Positions 9,957 through 17,523 of a DNA stretch of 64,000 nt are shown here, in pieces. Both the position numbers and the translations under genes were made by a program. The DNA lies in NCBI RefSeq assembly GCF_030064675.1, contig NZ_CP116413.1, positions 8,399,501 through 8,463,500 of the forward strand, written 5' to 3'. Within the stretch, counting starts at the first letter, position 1. Each line of letters opens with the position of its first letter. Below the pieces are notes generated by a model. The model was not told where the DNA came from. It worked only from the letters and a program-made list of their open reading frames with translations, and did no database searches. Source of the DNA: Crossiella sp. CA-258035 (GTDB lineage Bacteria; Actinomycetota; Actinomycetes; Mycobacteriales; Pseudonocardiaceae).

Positions 9957-11501
9957 TCACCACCCGGTCGCGCGACGCAGCGCGCTGACCAGTCCCGCGC
10001 CCAGGTCCCCAGCGCGCAGCACCGCGGCCAGGTGGCCGTCCGGGCGGACCAGCGCGGCCGAGCCGGGCGGCATCCGCAGCGCCTCGGCCAGCGCGCCGCC
10101 GTCGGCGGCCTCCTCCAGCGGCTGCACGTGCACCGGCGGGCCCTTGGGCAGGCGCGGCCGGGAGGCCACGGTGAGCAGGTGGAACTCCGGGCCGAAGTGC
10201 GGGCGCAGCCTGCCGTGCCCGGCCAGCGACGTGTCCGGGCACAGCACGCCGGGCAGCGGCGGCCGGGGCACGCCGGGGTCGCGCGGGAAGGCGGCGATCT
10301 CGGTGGGCTGGGCGGGCGTGGTCAGCGGGGAGTCCAGGTAGTAGAAGGGCTCGGCCAGCTTGCCGGAGTCGATCTTGGCGCGGGCCGCGGGTTCGCGCAC
10401 GCTGCGCTCCAGCACGTCCCGGCGGTAGGCCTGCTCGGCTCCGGTGCGCGGCACCAGGAAGCGCATGGTCTCGCCGGTGACGCGCAGGTTCTCCCTGGCC
10501 GCGGCCCGGCGTTCGGCGTCGTAGGAGTGCAGCAGCAGCGGGCCGCCCCAGCCTGCCCGGTCGAAGGCGATCTTCCAGGCCGCGTTCTCCGCGTCCGCGA
10601 TGCCGGAGTTGAGGCCGCGCGCGCCGAACGGGCTCATCACGTGCGCGGCGTCCCCGGCCAGCAGCACCCGGCCGATCCGCATCGCGGGCACGCAGCGCTG
10701 GTGGAAGCGGTAGACCGAGGCCCACTCCAGCTCGTAGTCGGCCTCGCCGACCACCGAGCGGACCAGGGTGTCCAGGCCGCCGTTGCTCCTGGCCTCGGTC
10801 AGGTCGAAGTCGTCGGACACCTGCCAGTCGATCCGCCAGCGGCCCTGCGGCTGCGGGTGCACCAGCACCTGGCGGCCGGGGTTGGCCGGCGGGTCGAAGT
10901 AGAAGCGGCGCTCGGCGGCGTGGCCCAGTGGGGCGCGGATGTCCGCGATGAGGAACTTGTCCCGGAAGCTGTAGCCCTGGAACGGCAGGTCCAGCAGCTG
11001 GCGGACCAGCGAGCGCGGGCCGTCGGCGGCCAGGCAGTGGCTGCCCCGGAAGGTCCGCTCGCCCTCGGGGGTGCTCACCACCACCTCGACGCCCTCGCGG
11101 TCCTGGCTCAGCCCGACCACCTTGTGGCCCAGGTGCACGGTGACCAGCGGCTCGGCCGCGACCCGCTCGTCCAGCAGCCGTTCCAGGTCGGTCTGCGGCA
11201 GGTTCACGAACGGCGGGAAGCCCTGCCGGTGCGGCAGCCGGACGGTGAGCACCTCGTGCTCGCGGTAGTAGGTGCGCCCGGTGTGCCAGGTGACCCCGGC
11301 CGCGGCCACCCGCTCGCCGAGCCCGACCCGCTCCAGGACGTCCAGCACGTCGCCCTGCACGCAGATGGACCGGCTGCCGATGGTGGCCCGTTCCGCCGCC
11401 GCCTCCAGCACCACGCTGGGCACCCCGGCCCTGGCCAGCAGCAGCGCGCCCATCAGTCCGACCGGGCCGCCGCCGACCACGAGCACACACTCCGCACTCA
11501 T
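9957..11501 (-). CDS. FAD-dependent aromatic-ring monooxygenase
   Basis: 514 residues, the size of the PheA/TfdB-MhpA flavin hydroxylase group. The Rossmann motif is VLVVGGGPVGLMGALLLARAG at 6-26. The DG motif region is SHCLAADGPRSLVRQLL and the GD motif is GRVLLAGDAAHVMSPFGARGLNSG, all diagnostic. The C-terminal thioredoxin-like part is present but short. It should hydroxylate an aromatic or polyketide substrate using NAD(P)H and O2; the substrate is unknown. Start is ATG 11501 with GGGGAG upstream. It ends 65 bases before the BBE oxidase on the same strand, so the two may share a transcript. Confidence 0.92.
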   Translation of the reverse strand: MSAECVLVVGGGPVGLMGALLLARAGVPSVVLEAAAERATIGSRSICVQGDVLDVLERVGLGERVAAAGVTWHTGRTYYREHEVLTVRLPHRQGFPPFVNLPQTDLERLLDERVAAEPLVTVHLGHKVVGLSQDREGVEVVVSTPEGERTFRGSHCLAADGPRSLVRQLLDLPFQGYSFRDKFLIADIRAPLGHAAERRFYFDPPANPGRQVLVHPQPQGRWRIDWQVSDDFDLTEARSNGGLDTLVRSVVGEADYELEWASVYRFHQRCVPAMRIGRVLLAGDAAHVMSPFGARGLNSGIADAENAAWKIAFDRAGWGGPLLLHSYDAERRAAARENLRVTGETMRFLVPRTGAEQAYRRDVLERSVREPAARAKIDSGKLAEPFYYLDSPLTTPAQPTEIAAFPRDPGVPRPPLPGVLCPDTSLAGHGRLRPHFGPEFHLLTVASRPRLPKGPPVHVQPLEEAADGGALAEALRMPPGSAALVRPDGHLAAVLRAGDLGAGLVSALRRATGW

Positions 11502-11526
11502 GCCCGCTCCCCAACGTCCTCTATCG

Positions 11527-11590
11527 GCTGATCCATCCCCACACTGTGCCAGCGGTCACACTCGCGGGGAACATTCCGTGATGGATCAGC
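11527..11590. repeat. 11-bp inverted repeat in the monooxygenase promoter region
   Basis: GCTGATCCATC (11527-11537) is repeated perfectly in inverse as GATGGATCAGC (11580-11590), 42 bases apart. It lies 26-89 bases upstream of the monooxygenase start. Between the arms is TGTGCCAGCGGTCACA, itself an imperfect palindrome. Two spaced half-sites suggest an operator pair for an unlinked regulator. Confidence 0.5.
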
Positions 11591-11627
11591 TACCTGCCGT
11601 ACCCCATCGGCCGAGATCGTCACCGGT

Positions 11628-11657
11628 CCGCCCACTGAGCGTGATCTCAGTGGGCGG
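11628..11657 (-). terminator. strong hairpin terminator behind choD-like gene
   Basis: CCGCCCACTGAG (11628-11639) and CTCAGTGGGCGG (11646-11657) form a perfect 12-bp stem with a 6-nt loop. It lies 7 bases past the stop codon of the ChoD-like gene. There is no U-tract, as is usual in high-GC actinobacteria. Confidence 0.8.
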
Positions 11658-11664
11658 CTGCGGA

Positions 11665-13332
11665 TCAGCTCACGATGGGCAGGCGGAGCGCGCCGGGAGC
11701 GGCGGCGGGCACGGCCGGGCTGACCGGGGGGACGGGGCTCAGGCGCTGGTAAGGAGCACCCTGGGCGGGCCGGGGGTCGGCCTCGCCCTTGTTCGGCCAC
11801 AGCGAGAGCGCGCGCTCGGCCTGGGCGGTGATGGTCAGCGAGGGGTTCACGCCCAGGTTCGCCGAGATGGCCGAGCCGTCCACGATGGACAACCCGGGGT
11901 AGCCGTGCACCCGGTGGTAGGGGTCGATCACACCGTGCTCGGCGTCCAGGCCGATCGGGCAGCCGCCGAGGAAGTGCGCGGTCATCGGGATGTTGAACAT
12001 CTCGCTGATCGCGCCGCCGGGGATGCCGTCGATCTTGTCAGCGGCAAGTTCGGCGGCCTTGACCCCGGCCGGGATGGAGTTCGGGTTGGGCGCGCCGTGG
12101 CCCTGCTTGGAGCTGAGCTTGCGGCCGCCCAGCCAGCCGCGCTTGGTGAAGGTGGTGATCGAGTTGTTCAGGCTCTGCATCACCAGCAGGATCACCGTGC
12201 GCTCGCTCCACCTGCGCACCGAGAGGTTCCGCAGGGTGAGCAGCGGGTGCCGCAGCATGGTGGCCACCGCGGGCGCCTGGAGCAGGCCCATCGCGTTGCT
12301 GCCCTTGCCGTAGCGGACCGGCTCGATGTGGGTGTCCTCGTCGGGGTGGAACGAGGAGGTGATGGCCACGCCCTTGGTGAAGTCCCGGTTCGGGTCCACC
12401 TTGGACGCCTTCGCGCCCAGGATGGCCTCGGAGTTGGTGCGGGTGAGCTGGCCCAGCCTCGGCGAGAGCGCGGGCAGCGAACCGTTGTCCCGCAGCTTGT
12501 GCAGCAGGTTCTGGGTGCCCCAGGTGCCTGCCGCGAGCACCACCTGGCCGGCGGTGAAGGTGCGGCGGCCCTTGCGCAGCCAGGAGCCGGTGCGCTCGGT
12601 GGCCACCACCCAGCCGCCGTCGGCACGCCGGCGCAGGCCGGTGACCGTGGTCAGCGGGAAGACCTCCGCGCCCTTGCGCTCGGCCAGGTAGAGGTAGTTC
12701 TTCATCAGCGTGTTCTTCGCGCCCACCCGGCAGCCGGTCATGCAGGAGCCGCACTCGGTGCAGCCGGTGCGCTCCGGCCCGGCGCCGCCGAAGTACGGGT
12801 CCGCGGCGCGCTCGCCGGGCCGGTCGAAGAACACGCCGACCGGGGTGGTGTGGAAGGTCCCGGCCACGCCCATGTCCTCGGCCACGTCCTTGATCACCTC
12901 GTCCGAGGGCGTGGTGCTCGGGTTGGGCACCACGCCGAGCATCCGGGTGGCCTGCTCGTAGTAGGGCGCGAGCTCGGCCTCCCAGTCGGTGATGTGCGCC
13001 CACTGCTGGTCCCGGTAGAACGGCTTGAGCGGCCGGTACAGCGTGTTCGCGTAGTTCAGCGACCCGCCGCCGACCCCGGCCCCGGCCAGGATGAGCACGT
13101 TGCGCAGCAGGTGGATCCGCTGCACGCCGAAGCAGCCGAACTTCGGCGCCCAGAGGAACCGGCGCAGGTCCCAGGAGGTCTTGGCGAACTCCTCGTCGGC
13201 GAAGCGGCGCCCGGCCTCCAGCACCGCCACCCGGTAGCCCTTCTCCACCAGCCGCAGCGCGGCCACGCTGCCACCGAAGCCGGAACCGATCACCAGGACG
13301 TCGTAGTCGTTGTTACTGGCGAGTTGGGTCAT
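11665..13332 (-). CDS. choD: GMC-family oxidoreductase, cholesterol-oxidase (ChoD) type
   Basis: 555 residues. The FAD-binding motif is DVLVIGSGFGGSVAALRLVE at 10-29, with LAGAGVGGGSLNYANT and the C-terminal NLGVNPSLTITAQAERA. A cysteine-rich segment (GCTECGSCMTGCRVGAKNTL) matches the mycobacterial ChoD branch and could bind metal or an Fe-S centre. The mycobacterial homologue Rv3409c sits beside guaB3/guaB, as here, which supports the name. Whether it oxidises sterols is not shown; the clade may act on other hydroxylated lipids. A TAnnnT -10 ends 6 nt before ATG 13332, so it probably has its own leaderless promoter rather than relying on the giant gene 32 bases upstream. Confidence 0.88.
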   Translation of the reverse strand: MTQLASNNDYDVLVIGSGFGGSVAALRLVEKGYRVAVLEAGRRFADEEFAKTSWDLRRFLWAPKFGCFGVQRIHLLRNVLILAGAGVGGGSLNYANTLYRPLKPFYRDQQWAHITDWEAELAPYYEQATRMLGVVPNPSTTPSDEVIKDVAEDMGVAGTFHTTPVGVFFDRPGERAADPYFGGAGPERTGCTECGSCMTGCRVGAKNTLMKNYLYLAERKGAEVFPLTTVTGLRRRADGGWVVATERTGSWLRKGRRTFTAGQVVLAAGTWGTQNLLHKLRDNGSLPALSPRLGQLTRTNSEAILGAKASKVDPNRDFTKGVAITSSFHPDEDTHIEPVRYGKGSNAMGLLQAPAVATMLRHPLLTLRNLSVRRWSERTVILLVMQSLNNSITTFTKRGWLGGRKLSSKQGHGAPNPNSIPAGVKAAELAADKIDGIPGGAISEMFNIPMTAHFLGGCPIGLDAEHGVIDPYHRVHGYPGLSIVDGSAISANLGVNPSLTITAQAERALSLWPNKGEADPRPAQGAPYQRLSPVPPVSPAVPAAAPGALRLPIVS

Positions 13333-13338
13333 GTACCC

Positions 13339-13344
13339 AAAGTA
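13339..13344 (-). promoter_or_regulatory. predicted leaderless -10 of choD-like gene
   Basis: Minus-strand TACTTT lies 6 nt before ATG 13332 and no Shine-Dalgarno sequence is present. The imperfectly placed palindrome GTTAC-TGGCG-GTAAC (13374-13388) lies about 40 bases upstream, inside the end of the giant gene, and could be an operator. Confidence 0.5.
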
Positions 13345-13364
13345 GAGAGCGCCCGTCCTCGCCG

Positions 13365-16300
13365 CTAGAGGGTGTTACCGCCAGTAACGATAAAGTCCGG
13401 GAAGTCCAGCACGAGCCGCCCGATCCGAGCCTCCAGCGGCACCCGGTCGGCGTGCACCAGGCGGTAGCCCACCGGCGTCGGCGTGCCACCCACCGGGACG
13501 GTCTCCTCGGCCGCGCCGGGGTCGGCCTGGTGGCGTTCGTGCTCCTCCAGGACCAGCCGGTAGTCGCGGGTGATCGAGACCTCCACCGGGGGCAGCCCGC
13601 CGGTCCAGGCGAACCCGGCCCCGTCGGCCACGCAGGTCAGCTCGCCGGTGGCCACCTGGCGCCAGTCGAACTCCTCCTCGGTGCTCCGCTTGACCTGCAC
13701 GCTCACCCGGACCCGGCGGCTGGCCGCGGCCGCGGCGAGCTCGGCGCCCGCCTTGGCGCCGAGCGCGTCCGCGGTGGCCGCGCCGCGCAGGGTAAGCCGG
13801 ATGCTGTCGGCGGTCTCCTCGGCCAGCAGGGTGCGGGCGGGCACCAGCTGGGTGAACTCGGCCAGCACGATCGAGGACAGCTCGAGCCCGGTCACCGAGT
13901 GCGGCTGGTAGCGGGCCACGGCCAGGCGCAGCAGCGGGAAGTAGGCGGTGGGCACGCCGGGGTCCAGGTCCACGTCGGCGAACCACAGGCCCTTGTCCGC
14001 GTCGAACTCCGGCTGCACCGCGACCACGTCCACTGTGGCCGGACCGCCGGCGAGCGTCTCGGCCATCGCCAGTCCGGTGGCGGTGGCGGCCGGGTTGGTG
14101 ATCCGGTCCGCGGCCAGCGGCGGCAGCTGGGTGCTCTCCGCCCAGACCGGGTCCACGCCCCAGTCGCTGCGCAGTTCCGGCGGCAGCTGCCGCTGCGGGT
14201 CGAGCACCACGGCGAGCAGCTCGTCATCGCCGGAGGAGAACCAGGGGCGTTCCAGGTAGATCCGCACCCCGGCGCAGCGCCGGAGGCTGGTGCGGCGGCG
14301 GTTCTCCTCATCGGCGACCGTCTCCCAGCGGAAGGTGGGCACCAGGTAGGCCGGTCGCGGCGGCAGCGGCCTGCGGCTGCTCGGCACCGGCCAGGGCTTG
14401 CCGTCCGGCGCCGCGCACACCGGGCCGACGCTGGTGATCCGGTCCAGGTCGGCGGTGATGGAGGGGTGGAAGTACTCGCGGAAGCGGGTGGTGCCGACCG
14501 GGACGTAGCCGACGTTGCGGTGCCGGGTGTCGCCGAACTCGTGCTTGAGCTTGCCCACGCCGAAGGCCAGGTTGTCCTCGACCTCGCGCAGCTCCAGCCC
14601 ACCCACCCGGGTGCGCGCGCTGACCCGCCGGGGCGCGTCCTCGGCCGGGTCGTCCAGCCACTCCTGCCAGGTCGCGTCCACGTCCACCCGGCCGGTGCTC
14701 GGCGCGTCGGCCACCAGCACGCCGTGCACCTCGGTGAAGGTCGACTCCGCCACCCGCGGGAAGGACAGGTCGTGCAGCACCGGGCGGGCGATCGGCCGTT
14801 CCACCGCGTGCACCAGGGTCAGGTCCACCCACGGGGTGAGCATCCAGTTCTCGCCGTCGACGGTGGCCCTGGTGAGCAGCTCCCGCTCGGCCGGGGTGAA
14901 CCGCTGCCACTCCTCGGACTCGGTGAGCAGCCGCCAGCCGTGCAGCAGCTCCAGGTCGGCCTCCGCCAGCGCGCAGCTGAGGCGGATGGTGCGCACCTCG
15001 CCCTTGAGCAGCTGCACGGTCAGCGTCCGGCTGGCCGCACTGAACCTCGGCTCGCCGTCGCCCTCTTCCAGCACCAGCCGGATCGGCCCGGCGTCCGGCC
15101 ACTCGCGGTGCAGGATGCCGTAGAAGGAGTGCACCTCGTTGGTGCCCTCCGGGTCCTCGGTCGGCAGCCCGCGCAGGGACAGGCCGCGGGCCAACGGGTC
15201 CGGCAGGTAGGGCAGCAGCAGGTCGTCGTCGGTGTGCACGACGAACTCGCCCTCCTTGAGCTCGCCGCCCTTGCGCAGGGTGCGCAGGTCGGTGACCGGG
15301 CCGGGGGCCTTGCTGTTGTGCGTGGCGACCTTGATCCGGTTCCGCAGGTCCACGGTGAACTCGGGGTTGTCCGCCCGGCGCACCACCACGTCGGTGAAGC
15401 TGCCCGCCTCCCGCGAGGCCGCGAGCAGGAACCGCCTGCGCTGCTCGGCGGAGGGGTTGCCGCCCAGCACGTCGTCGTACTTGCCGTGCTGCTCGGCCAG
15501 TTGCAGGGCTGCCTTGGGCGGGGCCAGGTGCCGCTCGTCGGTGTCCCGGTACCGGCGGCTCAGGCCGTCCGCGGGCAGCGGGTCGTCGTCGTGGTCGGGC
15601 ACGTCGCGGTTGTCCAGCGCCCAGAAGGTGGCGGAGACCTCGCGGCCGTCCTCGTCCACCGTGCTGCGGATGACCAGGCGCTCAGTGGACTCGCCCTCGT
15701 TGAAGGCGTGCCGGGGCACCACCACCGGGTGCGGCACCGGTTCCCAGCGCCGGTAGGTGATCGGGTCCGACTCGATGTCCACAGTGGACGGATCGGTCAG
15801 CTCGGGGCTGTTGCCCGCCAGGTCGACCAGCCGGGCGCGCAGCCGGTAGGTCTGACCGAAGCGCAGCTTGGGCAGGCTGCCCGGCACCGGGGTGAAACTG
15901 GTGTCCAGCGGGAACTTCTCGTCCACGGTCCGCTCCGGCACCACCACCGTGCCGTCCTCGGCGATGGTCCGGCCGGGGCGCGGGGCGGACAGGCTCCAGC
16001 CGTCCCAGCCGAAGAGCGCCTCGTGGGTGAAGGCCCTGGTGTCGGCCGGCGCGGACTTGGTGGTGGCGCTGGTCTTCACCTGGCCCTCGTCCTCGGCCAC
16101 GCCGGTGATCGGGATGACCGGGCCGGTGGCCGGGCGCAGCGCGTAGCTGCCGCGGCGACGGCACAGCGAGTACCAGGCGGTGACCGGCGCGCTCGGCGAC
16201 TCGGCCAGGCCGACATCGACCCGGTAGCCGCGCACCAGCGCCTCGGCGGTGACGGTGGGCGCCTCGGCCGCGTTGGTCCGGACGGTGTTGCCCGCCAACT

Positions 16301-17522
16301 GGTCGGCGAACCAGGCGTCCCGGTCAGCGGCCAGCAGGGTGATCCCGGCGTTGCGCAGGGCGGGCAGGCCGGTGCCCATCCGGTTGCCCGCCTGGGCCCT
16401 GATCCGCTCCACGGCCGCGCTGAAGTCGGCGATCCGGATCGCGGCGGAGTCCAGGTCCAGGTCGGTGACCGCCCAGCTCTGCTCCTGGCTGAGGTCCAGG
16501 TAGCGGTCCCGGTAGCGGCTCTGGTCCTCGGTCGCGGCCTCGAACCGCTGCCCTGGCAGGTGTCGCAGCCGGGTCAGCGGCAGCAGGTCGGCCTGCTTGA
16601 GCGAGGCGGGCGCGCCGGGGCCGGGGTCGACCGAGACGGTGGCCCCGGTCTCCGGCAGCCCGGCGGGCAGGGTCAGCAGCAGGTCGACCACCAGGCCGAA
16701 CCGGCGTTGCAGGGCCGGGTAGTCGCCGAGCAGGCCGCACACGCCGGCCACGGTGAGCTTGGGCTTCTCCGGCGCGGCCGGCGGCGCGGGCTCGTCGTCG
16801 GTGCGGAAGCTGTTCCGCTGGTAGTACTGGAAGGACTCGGCGAAGGTCAGCTTGGCGCCGTAGCGGTCGTCGCGGTGGATGTGCCGGGGCCGGTCCTGCG
16901 CGGCGATGCCGATCCCGCCCTGCGGCTCCAGCAACCGGTTCAGCGACCGGAAAGCCGCCGCCGGGTCCTCGGCGAACGCGCTGGCCCCGGCGAAGGTGCG
17001 GTCGGTGCGCAGGTTGCCCTTGGACGGGAAGGCGAAGCCGAGCTGGCTCTCCGGCGGCGGGTCGCCGCATCCGCGGATCACCTCCCTGGTGTCCTCGGCG
17101 TTGAGCCTGCCCTCGGCGACCAGCCCGGCCATCCGCCGGTAGAAGCCGGTGACCTGCTCCCGCACCTTGGTGCCTGGGAAGGACCGCAGCTCGGTGATCG
17201 CCCCGTTCGCCGCTCTGTCCACAGTGGACTGACACGGGCTGCCGGGCGGGAACAGGGCCTGCCACAGCGTGGAGTCCGGTCCGGCGTAACGGTTCTCCAC
17301 CTCGACCGCGACCCGGTGGGTCTGCCCGGCCCAGCTGAACACCAGGCCCAGCTGGGAGATCAGGCCGGTCAGCGTCAGCGGCCAGTCCAGGAACGGTCCG
17401 CTGCCAAGGGTCACGGCCTCGATCCGCGGGCTGACCAGCACCGACAGCCTGGCCCGGCCATCCGGGTGGAAGCCGTTGGGCAGCGCCGTCCACACGGCCT
17501 TGTGGGTGGCGGGAGCGGTCAT
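13365..17522 (-). CDS. giant conserved protein of unknown function (1385 residues)
   Basis: I do not recognise a named domain. There is no signal peptide or membrane segment. The N-terminus (ALPNGFHPDGRARLSVLVSP, then FLDWPLTLTGL) and a C-terminal block (RPWFSSGDDELLAVVL, then TAYFPLLRLAVARYQPHSVTG with IVLAEFTQLVPAR) look like conserved motifs of a family seen in other soil bacteria, from memory. The composition is beta-rich with many Arg/Asp/Pro. One central segment is clearly Ig-like in feel (FGQTYRLRARLVDLAGNS). ATG 17522 follows the stop of the 1095-residue gene by one base (TGA-G-ATG), with GGAAGG inside the upstream gene, so the two are co-translated. Probably partners in one complex. 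No enzymatic residues are evident. Confidence 0.9.
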   Translation of the reverse strand: MTAPATHKAVWTALPNGFHPDGRARLSVLVSPRIEAVTLGSGPFLDWPLTLTGLISQLGLVFSWAGQTHRVAVEVENRYAGPDSTLWQALFPPGSPCQSTVDRAANGAITELRSFPGTKVREQVTGFYRRMAGLVAEGRLNAEDTREVIRGCGDPPPESQLGFAFPSKGNLRTDRTFAGASAFAEDPAAAFRSLNRLLEPQGGIGIAAQDRPRHIHRDDRYGAKLTFAESFQYYQRNSFRTDDEPAPPAAPEKPKLTVAGVCGLLGDYPALQRRFGLVVDLLLTLPAGLPETGATVSVDPGPGAPASLKQADLLPLTRLRHLPGQRFEAATEDQSRYRDRYLDLSQEQSWAVTDLDLDSAAIRIADFSAAVERIRAQAGNRMGTGLPALRNAGITLLAADRDAWFADQLAGNTVRTNAAEAPTVTAEALVRGYRVDVGLAESPSAPVTAWYSLCRRRGSYALRPATGPVIPITGVAEDEGQVKTSATTKSAPADTRAFTHEALFGWDGWSLSAPRPGRTIAEDGTVVVPERTVDEKFPLDTSFTPVPGSLPKLRFGQTYRLRARLVDLAGNSPELTDPSTVDIESDPITYRRWEPVPHPVVVPRHAFNEGESTERLVIRSTVDEDGREVSATFWALDNRDVPDHDDDPLPADGLSRRYRDTDERHLAPPKAALQLAEQHGKYDDVLGGNPSAEQRRRFLLAASREAGSFTDVVVRRADNPEFTVDLRNRIKVATHNSKAPGPVTDLRTLRKGGELKEGEFVVHTDDDLLLPYLPDPLARGLSLRGLPTEDPEGTNEVHSFYGILHREWPDAGPIRLVLEEGDGEPRFSAASRTLTVQLLKGEVRTIRLSCALAEADLELLHGWRLLTESEEWQRFTPAERELLTRATVDGENWMLTPWVDLTLVHAVERPIARPVLHDLSFPRVAESTFTEVHGVLVADAPSTGRVDVDATWQEWLDDPAEDAPRRVSARTRVGGLELREVEDNLAFGVGKLKHEFGDTRHRNVGYVPVGTTRFREYFHPSITADLDRITSVGPVCAAPDGKPWPVPSSRRPLPPRPAYLVPTFRWETVADEENRRRTSLRRCAGVRIYLERPWFSSGDDELLAVVLDPQRQLPPELRSDWGVDPVWAESTQLPPLAADRITNPAATATGLAMAETLAGGPATVDVVAVQPEFDADKGLWFADVDLDPGVPTAYFPLLRLAVARYQPHSVTGLELSSIVLAEFTQLVPARTLLAEETADSIRLTLRGAATADALGAKAGAELAAAAASRRVRVSVQVKRSTEEEFDWRQVATGELTCVADGAGFAWTGGLPPVEVSITRDYRLVLEEHERHQADPGAAEETVPVGGTPTPVGYRLVHADRVPLEARIGRLVLDFPDFIVTGGNTL
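15777..15789. repeat. iterated palindrome GTCCACAGTGGAC, copy 1
   Basis: Exact 13-bp palindrome inside the 1385-residue giant gene. The same or near-identical word recurs through the window in coding and non-coding DNA. Confidence 0.7.
17217..17229. repeat. iterated palindrome GTCCACAGTGGAC, copy 2
   Basis: Exact copy, near the 5' end of the same giant gene, 1.4 kb from copy 1. Confidence 0.7.
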
Positions 17523-17523
17523 C

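Noticed and set aside
13374..13388. Palindrome GTTAC-TGGCG-GTAAC as a firm regulator site
   Set aside because: Only 5-bp arms, inside coding DNA; noted at the choD promoter but too weak to list alone.
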